DNA of 64,000 nt from Rhizophagus irregularis (Eukaryota > Glomeromycota > Glomeromycetes > Glomerales > Glomeraceae): positions 4,182,501 through 4,246,500 of the forward strand of contig NC_089442.1 of NCBI RefSeq assembly GCF_026210795.1. The letters are read 5' to 3'. The position numbers and the translations under genes were made by a program. The notes beneath the pieces are model-generated. The model saw nothing but the letters and a program-made list of their open reading frames with translations. It made no database searches and had not been told where the DNA came from. Of the stretch, positions 15,046 through 27,500 are shown in pieces. How positions within the stretch are numbered: position 1 is the stretch's first letter; every line of letters begins with the position of its first letter.

Positions 15046-15873
15046 AATATTAATATTTTAATTTTTATGGTAAATTTAGATCTAACATTCCTGTATAAAT
15101 GCTTAAGTTTCATATCTTATCACATGATTTATATTTAAAATTTAATTGGCTAATTTTTAAATAAAAGTTTACTGATCTAATTCACAATTAATAATATTAA
15201 AAAAGTGGTTTATTAATAGTTTTAAAAATTATTTATTTAATTATTTTATATTACCAGATTTTATATTAACTCTACTTTTTAAAGAGGAAGAATAATTAGA
15301 AATAAAAGGATCAAAATAAATAAAAAAATAAATGAAAATTAAATGAAAGAGATGAAGAAAAGTAAGGTTTAAACAAAAAGAAATGAGAAGAAACAAAATT
15401 AAATAAAAGTAGAAAAGAAAAATAAAAATAAATGAAATGAACGATAGAAAAACAGAAATTAAAATTGCATAAAAAGGAATAAAAATTGAATGAAACAGAT
15501 AGTAAGAATGGAGTGGATAATAATAATAAGTTTTATTTACCTTAACTTCAATAGTCAAAACTATTTTAAGAAGCCATTTCAAAATTAACTAAAAAGAACA
15601 TAGTTAATAAAAGCAAAGAAAAAAACTAACATAATAGAAAAGTGATAAAATAACAAACAAATCTCTAGAAGTTAATTTGAAATTTGGCAAAAAAGAAATG
15701 CAAAGGAGTATGTATTGTAAAAGAAAAATACATTTAAAAAAAATGATGATAAACAAATAATTATTTATTAATCATATGATAATATTCATCATACTAGATT
15801 AAATTGTATCATCTTCTGTGAAATATATATTATTCTTAATTTTATATTGTATTTTAAATTAGTACTTTAATTT
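15046..15873. other. AT-rich spacer with purine-rich strand
   Basis: Between about 15280 and 15720 the plus strand is nearly all purine with A plus G tracts (GAAAGAGATGAAGAAAAG-like). The pyrimidine frame on the minus strand stays open by composition only. No gene is supported. Confidence 0.5.
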
Positions 15874-16224
15874 GAATTAATTTAAAATTCACTCCAGGTT
15901 ATTTTTAATTTTAATCACCCGAGGTGATTACTTTAATTTTTAAATTTAATTTCACCCTCGGGTTATTTTAAATAAATTTTAATATTATTTCATCTCAGAT
16001 GATTTTAAATTTTTTTCGGGGTAGTTTTTAAACAGGGTGAATTTAATTATTTTTAAATTTTTTTTATTTCTTAGGGGTGAACAATTATTTTAAATTTTAT
16101 TTCACGCAAATCTATATGTCAAACACATTTCTTTCAAATAAATATTTGTCTCACTAAACTATTTTCGTTTATAAAATGTGATAATTAATGCAGTATTACT
16201 TATCCTTGCAAATTCTTTATTATA

Positions 16225-18091
16225 ATGGAATTAGACTGGGAATCCTACATAAATTTTCCCAAAAATAGCGAAGATACCTTTTATATATCTTTTCCCGAAA
16301 GTAATAGTAATGAGTTAAAGAATATTACTCCTCTTAATAGTTATTTTTCCATTGAGTTAGAAAATATTACTATATTTTCTAATAGTTATTTTTCCGTTGA
16401 AGATACTAGTATACCTCCAAACAATAATTTTTCTGTTGTAGAACCTCTATCTAATGCAATAGAATCTATAGAACTATCTGAATCTTTATCTAATAATATA
16501 AGCACTTCTGATTATTCTACTTATTAGTATAATCTCACTATTGGAAATAGTTTTGATGACTGAAAATCTGTTGATAGATTTATACACAAATATTGCCTAC
16601 TTGTATTACCGTGACTGCTGGCACGAGGTTAGTCAGGACTGATAGAAGGAAAGAGACTTTGGTTATCAGGTTTATTGAAATGATAAAGATTTAAATGATT
16701 ATACTATTACCTGTCACAAATCATTTCGTTATTCTCTAAGTGGTAATTATGAGGCACGTAAGAAAATTAATCAGAATGAACATCGTGTGCGAGATTCTAA
16801 CAAAACAGAATGTGAGTGGCATTGCAACTTCAAATTACCAAAAACAGAGCAACAAATAAGATGTACAATATTAGTAGATGTATATAATCATGAATTAAAT
16901 TCCACTGAGATTGCTCATCTTAATGCAAGATATCGTTAATTCAATGATAACATGGTACAGGTCTACAGGATTTGAGATTTTTTATAGATTGCAAGGTTGC
17001 GCCCATTATACAATTAGAGATTCTTAAGAAAAAACATCTATATCATGTTTTTCATAAGCAAGATGTCTATAATTCAATCTATAAGCTACGTGAAAATTGT
17101 AAAAATGAATTTCCAGACAGGATCCTGCTTACTTATAAGATAGGTCACCCCCAGGCCTAAGATAAAAATCATATATAAAATTCTTTGCAGATCCTACTAT
17201 AAAAGGAAATTTTATGTTACATTGTTATGATTTTTTTTCTTTTTAGCTAATTAACCAATAGAATTTAAGAAAAAAGTAAGGTAAAAACTATTAGTAAAGG
17301 GCCAATTTTTTACGGTAACTTTTATTATAAGTAAGCGGGTCCTCTCCAGACTCTGGTTCATTTCTTAATAGTTTTTTTAAAAAAATGACTGAGGATCTGA
17401 ATTGGAAAGTGTTTATTCGTCACTCTGGTAATGAACGTCATTTATCGGGCATTTTTTAGATATCATCTGAGCAGCAGGATTTGTATCACCGTTTTCACAA
17501 TGTATTATTGAATGACAATACATGCAAAACTAACAAATACAACATGTATCTAAGTGTATTCATAGTCAGGGATAATTATGGAAGGTTCTGAAATGTGGCA
17601 AATGCATTTGTAGAGGATGAAATGGCATCTACATATATATGGATCCTGCAATGCTTAATAAAAGTAACTAATAATTTGACTCTAAAATCATTTTGGACTG
17701 ATTCTGAATCTGATCTAATCAATACATCATCTCATGTTTCCCCAATAACACCTTATTTTTACTGTCTTTTTCATATATGGCAGAATATTATAAAACATCT
17801 TAAAGCAAAATTAGGTGAAAATTTTCTTTCTTTTAGTAAAGCATTTTATTCATGTCAAAATGCTTTAAGTATTGAATTGTTATTGTTTAAACAAAAATGG
17901 AAATCAATGATAGATTTATTTCCAGAATGTCAATCTTATATGACAAAAGCTTTATATCTTAATCATTCTAGTTGTGCTAAATCTTATTTACCATTCCAAT
18001 TTAATGGTAGAATACAAAGTACTCAAAGCGTTGAATCTTTTAATGCTATTATTAAGAAAGCAGTAAACAGCACTAGTACTAGTACTTTCTG
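16225..18091 (+). pseudogene. MULE transposase, N-terminal part (decayed)
   Basis: Starts at ATG 16225 with a Ser/Asn-rich leader of about 100 residues. The rest is FAR1/MULE-like: a zinc-binding DNA-recognition region (WHCNFKLPK, then a His-containing YNHELNSTEIAHLN block), an HVFHKQDVYN block typical of fungal MULEs, and the transposase core (NVANAFVEDEMASTY, then FWTDSESDL, then a HIWQN block). It is broken by stops near 16525, 16553 and 16976, at 17457-17459 (Trp codon to TAG) and 17589-17591 (probably CGA to TGA), by at least one frameshift, and by a 225-bp insertion (17119-17343). It is cut at 18091 by the hAT nest. The C-terminal part is at 38328. It would have catalysed MULE transposition; it is now non-functional. 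Confidence 0.85.
17119..17343. mobile_element. 225-bp MITE inside the MULE transposase
   Basis: The ends AGGATCCTGCTTACTTATAA and, in reverse complement, AGGACCCGCTTACTTATAAT are inverted repeats. The flanks TTCCAGAC (17111-17118) and CTCCAGAC (17344-17351) are an 8-bp duplication with one mismatch, so hAT-like. The transposase frame reads EFPD before and PDSGSF after the insertion, confirming that it interrupts the coding sequence. Confidence 0.8.
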
Positions 18092-18864
18092 TAAGGTTGC
18101 TTGCTGAAACCCATTTGGCCTAATGCGAAATGTCGAAACTCTTATATTGTAGCGAAATGCCGAAATGCCAAAACTCTTATATTGTAGCGAAATGCTGAAA
18201 TGCTGAAATCTGCCAAAACTTCCTAAAATGCTGAAACTTCTATGACTCATTTATCTATAGTTTCGGTATAACTAGCTATAAGATCTTAATATAGTTACGC
18301 CATATTTATCTTTTTTTAATAGTATACATATTAGTTAACAGAGCTGTTGATCACTCGGTATTTTTATTATTTTTCTTCCAACTTTTTTTTACTTTATAAT
18401 ATTTACATTATGATTGTGGTAAAAAAATGACTATTATTATATAATTGTAATAATATCATATAAAATGTTATATATGTATAACGCGTTTTTACATTTTTTA
18501 TTAATAACCCCTATTAACTAGTGTTTGTATCCGGTTAATATCTGGATAAAAAAATCTGTTACCGTTAAGAATTTTTAAATCCGATTATCCAGAAAAATTA
18601 TTTTTTGCTAAACTGGGCTTAATCTGTGATATTTGTGAATAACTAACAGGTTATAAACAGATTTGTATCTGGATATAAAAGTAAATAACCCATGAACCTA
18701 ATATAATTTTTTCACACAGTTTTATTTGTATTTATAGATTTATAAAAAAAAAATAAAAAATTTTTATTCAAAAATTGCTTTATTGAAATTCATTATGAGA
18801 TTTATATAAAGTATATAAGTATATAATAGAATAATAAATTCTAAACGTCAAGAATAGTTACTTG

Positions 18865-20939
18865 TTGAGCTGAAGGGTGAATACTAGCAAAATAGTGACT
18901 ATTTCATTTTAAGAATATAACACGGCTAAATAACTCAGGTTTAATTCATGTTCTTTTAACAGTTAAAAGGTTACCTGCATCTGAGAATAGTCATTCTGAA
19001 GGAGTAGATGCCGCTCGAATGCCTAATATCTTTCTAGATAATTGGCTTAAAACTGGAAATTTTTCTTTTTTTTCATTCTACTAAGCATATAGATCTTTTT
19101 CAAACGGAATCTCTTCTAATGCTAAATAATCACCTATTTTATTTTCGGTTATTAATAGTTTAGTAAAGGCATCAAATAGTGATCTTTTTTTTTCGCTGAG
19201 ATGAAGCTGGAGGTGAGGATGAAGCAGTAGAGGGTTGGTTGGACTTTATTTCATTATATTTATTTTGCAATTCATTTTCTGCAACTTGCTTTTGGTCTGG
19301 CGTAAATGATTGTAATTTTTTAAAATGTGGATCAAGAAGGACAGCCAGAAGAGCTTCTGATGATGCTGGATTAAAATAATGAATCATTGCATCATACAAA
19401 TTTTTTTTTACTTGATCTAAAATATTGCGAGTATTAATAGGTGTATTAATTTCCCTATTTTTTTCTAATTCAGAAACTTCCCCAAAAGCATCAACAGTTC
19501 TATCAAGATTAATATCAGTAAAGTTATTGTTACTTGAAGATGGACGAATCCATTTCATAATTTCAATTATAGTGGGATTCATACTACTGTAAGTACAATA
19601 TTTGCTTCCACCTAAATAATCTGTTGCGTCTGCAAAATGTGAAAGTACTTTAGTTAAATCCAAAATTAATGACCATTCGTCCTCTGTTATCATTATATTT
19701 CTTAGTCGCTTTGCATCCTTTTGGGAATCAGGATTAGACTCAAGCTTAAGGTGATTAAGTAATCCCTTAATGTATCCTTTTAGTTTGATAAGACGATTCC
19801 AAGCTAAGTAACTAGAATTTCATCTAGTTGAAACGTCAGCAATAGTATTCAGATATTTAGAAATTTTGGAAGCATCCTAAAATAAAGTAAATTAAATAGA
19901 ACGTGTATGTAGTCAATATTATTTAATAAATTTTAATTTATTTTTTAAAATGAATTGTTTTAACGTGTTTTCAGTGTATTTACATTTCATATGGTGGCCG
20001 TCACCTATAAACCACACTAATATTATGTGACTTCAAATTTTTATAAATTGTAAATTGAATAGTAAAAAAAAAAACTAAACCGATAAAATGATAGAACAAC
20101 ATGTACTGAACATTTCTATCGGGTTATTTTATAGAATTTAATAAGAATTTTAATTAATATTATGGGTTAAAGTTAGATAATTTTAATAAGTAGCCATAAT
20201 AAAAACATAAAATTTCAGACTAGTTTTTATGTAATTTTTATGGATTTTACAAAAATTCCATGGAAATCCACAAAAATTCCATGTAATATAGCAAAAAAAA
20301 ATTTTGCTGCTTATGCGGCAATTATTATATTTTAGCAAAGTACTTTAAAAATAAGTTACACAATATAAATAAATAAAATTTTAAATTTCGGACTATTATT
20401 AATATTGTTGTTTATAGGTGACGACCACCATATTACATTTTTTCCTTATTATTAATAAAAAAAATAATTAAATCAATAATATATACTACAGGCTCTTCAC
20501 CTTCCTTATTATTAGCAAGAGAAGGATGGTCTTTTTGAATCTTTTTAAGCCTTTTGGACTGTTTAGGCGGCATAAAAAAATCTATCAAACGTTTTACCCG
20601 TAATATCAGAGTTTTCGCTACATGCAGTCCCTTTCCTACTACCAACTGTAAAGTATGTGCAAAACAGCCCATCCAATTAACTCCATTTAACAATTTAACT
20701 GCCTTTTTTATATTTAAGCCATTATCTGTGGTGATTGTAGCTGTAATATATCTTATTTTCCATTTCTTTAAAATACCTTCAAAACATTCAGCTATATGCT
20801 CAGCGTTATGTGGATATTGGACATATTCTATCGCAAGTATAACCTCTTTAAGGATGAATTCTGGATCTATATACGAACATGTAATTTCAAGAAATCCTTT
20901 CTGATTCCTGCCAGTCCACAAATCTGCTGTTAGTGCCAC
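18865..20939 (-). pseudogene. hAT-1 transposase, catalytic and C-terminal part (decayed)
   Basis: Reads from 20939 down. It begins LTADLWTGRNQKGFLEITCS (hAT motif with the first catalytic Asp region), then ITATITTDNGLNIKKAV (second acidic motif) and GCFAHTLQLVVGKGL. A gap follows, then IMITEDEWSLILDL. The dimerisation region near 18900-19110 contains FPVLSQLSRKILGI and a PSE-stop-LFSDAGN block. Stops include TGA at 18991-18993 (reverse strand, where Arg is expected) and a Trp-to-stop change near 19825. This is the same subfamily as hAT-2 at 42-47 kb. The N-terminal part lies beyond the CACTA-like insertion at 32695. Confidence 0.85.
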
Positions 20940-21289
20940 ACACAGGTAAAATGCTGACCAATCGGGTACCTACCTGATTGGTAACTTTTTTTTTGATCAG
21001 TCACCTGATTTATTTGATAGTTAGAAATTGTTGTATACTTCAATCGGGTATCAATAAGGTTATTACCCAATTGATAACTATCGTATAATTTAAATTTACT
21101 GATTGTTTTATATTTGATCAATTGGTATTTAAGTTTAACTTTTTTTTAACTATAATATTGGCTGATCAATAAGATTGCCCGAAATAACAACACGTGCTGT
21201 ATTGAATATAACGGTTTTAGCTTCAGATTACCTTCTTTTAGATGAAGTTAAAGCCAATCTTTAAAAGTTAAACCAATCTTTAACTCATT

Positions 21290-22140
21290 TTTTTCTTTAT
21301 TTTACTTTTTAAATAAAACGGAAAGTTTTTTGACATTTCGTTTTTTTTATTTTGAATTTTTATTAAAATTTGTCAGAATGTTTGTTAACGTTCCGATTTA
21401 TTAATTTTTTTATGGAAACATTTTTTCTTTAAAAAAAATCTACCGGAATATTAACTAACGTTCTGATTTATTAATTTTTTTATGGAAACATTTTTTCTTT
21501 AAAAAAAATCTACCAGAACATTAACTAACGTTCTGATTTATTAATTTTTTTATGGAAACATTTTTTCTTTAAAAAAAATCTACCAGAACATTAACTAACG
21601 TTCCGATTTATTAATTTTTTTATCAAAACATTTTTAACGTTTTGAACACTTTTTTTTTAAAAAAAAATCTATAGGAACGTTAACTAACGTTCCGATTTAT
21701 TAATTTTTTTATCGAAATATTTTTAACGTTTTGAATACTTGTTTTTTAAAAAAAAATCTATAGGAACGTTAACTAACGTTCCTATTTATTAATTTTTTTA
21801 TCGAAACATTTTTAACGTTTTGAATGTTCTTTTTTTTAAAAAAAACCCATCAGAACGTTACCTAACGTTCTGATTTTTAAATTCTTTTATTGAAACATTT
21901 TTAACGTTTCGAATACTTGTTTTTTAAAAAAATCTGTAGGAACGTTAACTAACGTTCCTATTTATTAATTTTTTTATCAAAACGTTTTAACGTTTCGAAT
22001 GTTATTTTTTTTAAAAAAAACCTATCAGAACGTTACCTAACGTTCAGATTTTTAAATTCTTTTATCGAAACGTTTTTAACGTTTCAAATACTTGTTTTTT
22101 TAAAAAAAAATCTATCAGAACATTTGTTACGTTCCAATTT
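21290..22140. repeat. 70-90-bp tandem array with AACGTT(A)ACTAACGTT palindromes
   Basis: Units of exactly 70 bp at 21441, 21511 and 21581, then units of about 85-90 bp with an added TTTTTAACGTTTTGAA segment. Each unit carries a palindrome of the GAACGTTAACTAACGTTC type beside an A/T homopolymer tract. Probably subterminal repeats of the CACTA-like element that could bind its second protein. Confidence 0.8.
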
Positions 22141-22439
22141 TTTAATTTTTTCTCGCCCTGTAAAAAAAGTCGATCCATTTTTATTTTCCATCTTTTTATT
22201 TGTAAAAGGTTCATATTTCTGATATCATGGAATTTATCAAATTGTTCATATTTTCCGTGACAGAAATAACGGTCGATTTCGTCATTTCGACACTATTCTG
22301 ACTTGTATCAGATAGATCATTGGATCCGATGAATAACAGATTATCAGATCAATGATCTTTTTTTTTATAAAAAAATAAAAAAAAAAGTTTATTTTTTATT
22401 AACCTTCCCACAGAACTAACAGAATGTTGGGGGATTTTT

Positions 22440-23010
22440 TAAATAATGGACGTTAGTATCATTTACTAACGTTCCATTTTCTTTTTTTTTTATTGTAGGA
22501 ACCTTCAAGACGCTTCGAAACTAACGAAACATCTCTAAGGTAAATAAAGTTAAGCGGGGGAATTTTTTTTTAAATAATGTTACGTTAGGCATTTACTAAC
22601 GTTCCATTTTCTTTTTTTTATTGTAGGACCTCAAAACGCTTCAAAACTGACGAAACGTCCTGAAAGGTAAATAAAGAAGGGAAAGGGTGAATTTTTAAAT
22701 AATGGACGTTAGTGTCATTTACTAACAGTCCAATTCTTTTTTTTTTATTGTAGGACTCTCAAGACGCTTCGAAACTGACGAAACGTCTTGGAAGGTAAAT
22801 AAAGAAGGAGGGGAGTATATTATTTTTAAATTATGAACGTTAGTATCATTTACTAATGTTCCATTTTCTTTTTTTTTATTATAAGACCCTCAAGACGCTT
22901 CGGAACTGATGAAACGCCTGGAAGGTAAATAAAGAAGGGCGTGATTTTTTTAAATTAGGAACATTAGTAGGCATTACTAACGTTCCATTTTCAAATTTTT
23001 TTTAGGAACG
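22440..23010 (+). repeat. Tandem array A: exon-like modules flanked by splice-site consensus
   Basis: Four units of about 125-130 bp. Each contains a 38-41-bp balanced-composition module (core ACGCTTCGAAACTGACGAAA) preceded by a T-rich tract ending ATTGTAG or ATAAG and followed by GTAAATAAAG. The rest of each unit is AT-rich with an AACGTTAGTATCATTTACTA-type inverted motif. Modules start near 22498, 22628, 22756 and 22888. On the plus strand they look like repeated micro-exons with introns, but no continuous frame with a start codon was found. Confidence 0.7.
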
Positions 23011-23545
23011 ATCCCGGACTTCAATATGAATTTTGGATCAGTAAGTTTCGAAAGTTTACTTAAACTTTCAAAACTTTTAATATTTTTTTTAAAAAAATAA
23101 TAATTTAATTTAATTTTCTTTGTTTTTTAGGTACATTGGCTCCGATCTTTGAACTTGGACTTTAGATCGGTAATGGCAAGTTTCGAAGAGCTTAGCTTCA
23201 AAACTTTTTTTTTTCTTTGTTTTTTAGGTACTACCGGTTCCCTTGGATATGGATCAGTAACGGTAAATTTCAAAAAGTTTCGTTTTGAAACTTTTTTTAA
23301 TATTTAAAAAAAATATTTAATTTTTTTTCTGTTTTTTTTGGCACTATCAGCTATTGGTTCCGATCTTTAGAATTGGATCGGTAACGGTAAGTTTTGAAAA
23401 GTTTCGTTTTAGAACCTAAAAAATATTTATTTTTTTTTCTGTTTTTTTAGGTACCATTGTCTCCGATCTTAGACTTGGATTTGGATCAGTGAGTTTTGAA
23501 AAGTTTCATTTCGAAACTTTTTTTACCAGATCCTAGAAAAGTTTC
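23011..23545 (+). repeat. Tandem array B: second family of exon-like modules
   Basis: Five units of about 105-120 bp with modules of about 30-40 bp (core CTCCGATCTTAGACTTGGAT). Each is preceded by a T-rich tract ending TTTTTTAG or similar (one unit ends TTTTTTGG) and followed by GTAAG, GTAAC, GTAAT or GTGAG. The first module (23007-23041) abuts the last of array A. Each unit also carries a GTTTCGAAAAGTTTC-type palindrome. No protein product can be proposed. Confidence 0.65.
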
Positions 23546-23559
23546 AAAAGTATAAGAAT

Positions 23560-24107
23560 ATGATAATATTCACAGGTCGAAGGGGCACCATTGTCCAAAA
23601 TTCAAAAAATGCAAATTCCCCATTTTTCTGGAAAATGGTGGGAAATTGTGGAAAATGCTACATTACGCTGAGCAATTTTTTGGAATAGCATTGTTACAAC
23701 ATTGTCCGATTTAGCAAATCTTATGAAATTTTGGGAAAATACTACATTACACCTCAAATGTAACATTTCGTAACATTGTTATAACATTGTTAATTAAATC
23801 AAATTTTGCTTTTTTTTTGTCAAATGGTGCATTTTTATGAAAATTCTGCATTTTGCCACCAATGTAATATCATTGTAACAACATTTCATAACATTGTTAT
23901 AACATTGTCAATTAAAATCAAATTTTGCTTTTTTTTTGTCAAATATTCCGATTTTCTGCCAAATGGTACATTTTTTATGAAAATTCCACATTTTGCCACC
24001 AATGTAATATCATTGTAACAACATTTCATAACATTGTTATAATATTGTCAATTAAAATCAAATTTTGCTTTTTTTTTTGTCAAATATTCCGATTTTCTGC
24101 CAAATAG
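23560..24107. repeat. Tandem repeats of about 120-135 bp (AACATTGTTATAACATTGT units)
   Basis: Repeated blocks containing AACATTGTTATAACATTGTC, AATCAAATTTTGCTTTTTTT and TTCCGATTTTCTGCCAAATG, each two to four times. Overlapping frames of 60-70 codons arise from the repeat and are not genes. Related AT-rich words without a fixed period continue to about 24540. Confidence 0.75.
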
Positions 24108-24109
24108 TA

Positions 24110-24281
24110 CAGTCAAACCTTGATATAACGAACCCTCGATATAGTGAATTTTTCAGACAACTATAATAAATTTCCCCTTGCTATAACGAATTAACCAATC
24201 AAATCTCTTAAAATCTTCACTATAGCCCTATAGCGAAGTTGAGGTCTGGAACCTAGGGTTCGTTATAACAAGGGTTGACTG
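24110..24281. mobile_element. pogo/Tigger-like MITE, 172 bp
   Basis: The ends are CAGTCAACCC/CAGTCAAACC-type inverted repeats: CAGTCAAACCTTGATATAAC on the left and CAGTCAACCCTTGTTATAAC in reverse complement on the right, both continuing GAACC. TA flanks both sides. This is the classic pogo/Tigger terminus (CAGT...TATAACGAA). It sits in the array region of the CACTA-like element. Confidence 0.88.
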
Positions 24282-24558
24282 TACATTTTTTATGAAAATT
24301 CCGCATTTTTTAGCAAATTTCATGCAAATTTCATGTTTTTTTGGTCAAATGTTACATTTTTCGTTAGAATGTTATTTTTTTTCAACACTTTTTTTGCAAA
24401 ATGTACATTTGTTGACATTTTCTAGAAAGATGTAACATTTTATCGAAAAATTAGATCATTTACTAAAAAAATGCGACATTATTTACTGAATATTGAATAA
24501 TTTGATATAATAATCAGATAATTTCGCAAAAAAAAAAAAATTATTTATTATGGTAAAT

Positions 24559-27500
24559 TTAAATGTGAAATCTTCTATTTAACGGTAAAATGGCCAAGTA
24601 TTCAGTACGTTTGTATTTAAATTTTGCTGGAACAAATCTATCTAATATGTGATGAACCGGAATTATACTATCAACCGAAGAATTAAAAAACTCCTTTTTC
24701 CAAAGTTCCGGATCATTCGTAAAATCATCAGAATCTTCGCTAGAAAAAAAAAATCTGATGTTTGCGGTCGCAGCGGGTTTATACCAATTCACAAAAGCCA
24801 AATAATGTTCCGTCAGACCATTCGGAAGATGAACTGTATGTTTGAAATAGAATTGTACCTGGCCGGGATATGTGTCTATATCATTTCCACGTTGTTCTAT
24901 AAAACGTGCTAAAATATAAGAGCTTCTAATATACCTTTTGGATAATATTGACCCAAAATATTCTGCACCGATGCGCAATCTGCCATATTGTGTGATATTT
25001 CCAGTTACAGCAATGTAATTTTTGGTTGATGAAGAAGGATCTAACCGTGGTCGGCTAAAATTATATTCTTCATAAGCGTGATTGTAGTAATCAACTAGTA
25101 AATCCAAAATATCATCCGGTAATATGACATTCAATTTTATCGGACTTAAAAGTTCTCCAGGATATTCCTCCGTTCCTGTTGCCCCGCCAGAAACCAGCTT
25201 TTCAGATATGTCTAAAAATGCCTGTAATTCCTCACTTTCGAGAGATTCATTTTCGTTATCGTCAGTTGTATCATCATTTAAATCAAGTATTTGAAAAATG
25301 GCCTGATGATTTAGAGCCAATGTATTGAATCTTCGTTCAATTTAAGAACTCTGCATCATAAATCGCATAATTTCCGGTTCAATTTTTCGTCTACTATTAG
25401 GTAAACTCCCTGTATAATTGTAAAATCGTAAGTAATAATTCTGAATAATTTGAATAATATTATTGTAAATATCAACCAAGAATTCCATTCATCCTTTCAA
25501 AGGAGAAACACCAAAATGAGTAAAGAGGACCGTAATCTTTACAACATTTGTTCAAGTGTAATGAAAGATGTAAATTTGGTGTTATTGAAACTTCTCCGTA
25601 ATTCGTTTCGATAAGTTTCAAAATTTCAATTAAATGTTCATGCGCGTCATCTAAATTTTTGATTGTAACAATCCTTCGGACTAATATAGAACAAGCTTGG
25701 CTGAAATGTACTAAGATTTTCCGGTCTTCTTGGTCCAAAAATCCCAAAGAACGACTCTGGCATAAATCAGGAAAAAATTTTTCCATTCGTTAGCCGTTAA
25801 ATTGGAAAATCCTTCCCCAATATCTATTTTATGAGGAATTCGACTGATTTCTGATGGTGGATAAATATTGTTCATGTTTTTTTGAATTTTCGTCAGATCA
25901 TCCATATTTATTTTACCATGTCCTAACCAAAGCCATTTTACGATAAATGATGCAATTCCTATAAATAAATTATGCATCTGGTCCACAGGTAAAAATCGTA
26001 TCAGATCGAAATAAGACAAACGGAGCATTTCTGACCATCTCGCGTGATATTGCTTCGTATGTCTTTTTCTAGCTTCGTTGCTTTTACATTTTCTCCATTC
26101 CAAAGCCATTTCTTGATGACTATTCGCGCTTTTAGCAACAAACCATTCGTCAATATCATCCATGCCACTAAAATTTCTATTTCTTGCAACCTTTAAGCAT
26201 CTGTGACAGCTTACATTGGCTGAATAATGGCCACATAATTTTCTAGCAGCTGGTATATCGCAGCAACAAGCAATTACTGCGCATTTTATCAATTTTCCGG
26301 ATAAATGTTCAGAAGTTCTGTCTAATCCCACTCCTTCCCAAAAAGTTTGAAATCGATCAACAATTGGCGCCAAGTAATGATTTATCTGATGTAGGCTTGG
26401 TTCATTAGGGCCTGGCATTAATCCTAAAATGAGCATATTTTCGGGTTTAAAGCGCAATTCTCTTGGGAGATTGCAAATAGCTCCATATATAGCACCAGAA
26501 CTATGAATTGTCCTTTCAAATGGCTGAAACCAATCGACGTTAATCATAATACCCAAATGATCATCCGCATGTTCTTTATTAAAAAATCTTTGTTCGTCAG
26601 ATTCATCATCCACTATTATTCCATCACTATTTGAGAAATTCTTCCAAATTTCACCATCATATACATCACATAAGACTCGGTCGTTGACGCTTCTATCGGC
26701 CCATAATTTAAGATTTTTTTCAAAGTTTAGCCTTTGATACATTTGTAAAAGTTGCTCTTTTATACTGGGCATCGGATAAATTAATAATGGCGCATTAACA
26801 ACTTTACCATCGTCTAGTTTTTTTTGTTTTGATAATGGAGCATTGCATTGTCGAAGTGAACAATGATTTGGAAATTGTACATGACCACATTTTTTTATTG
26901 CTTTGTATTGTTGGATTGTGTGTTGTTTAACATCATCTATATTATGTAATTTGTGACATGAAGGACATACGGAAAATTTGACAAATTGATGCTTCAATCC
27001 TAATTTCTTTCTTGCAGTATACAACGAAGTAGGAAAATCTTTAAAACGATCGTAATTAAAATTTGTTAAAATATGTTTGATGAATTTAATTAATGTATCG
27101 ATTGCGGTATCTGCTAGTCGAAACCTAGTTTGATACCTCTAAGGTTGCTTGCCGAAACCTAGGGGTTTAGGCAAGATGGCGTTTCGCCGAAAAGCGAAAT
27201 TCTGCCGAAACTATATTAAAGTTATATTAAAAAACTGGCGAAACTTTGGAGAAAGGCGAAACTGCCAAAACTTATTATAAATGCCGAAACTGCTGAAACT
27301 CTGCTGAAACTATAATAAATCTATAGTAAAATTTTGATGAAACTAATCGTAGGATTTTGAAGAGGTTTAGACAAGCAACCTTAAATACCTCAAAACAAAC
27401 ACAATTATCCAATCTTCAATATTTTGCAGATTTTCATTAATATTGTTTGGAAAATCATAATTCGGTGGAGAGTAATCTTCAAAAATGTTGGTTTCTTCGC

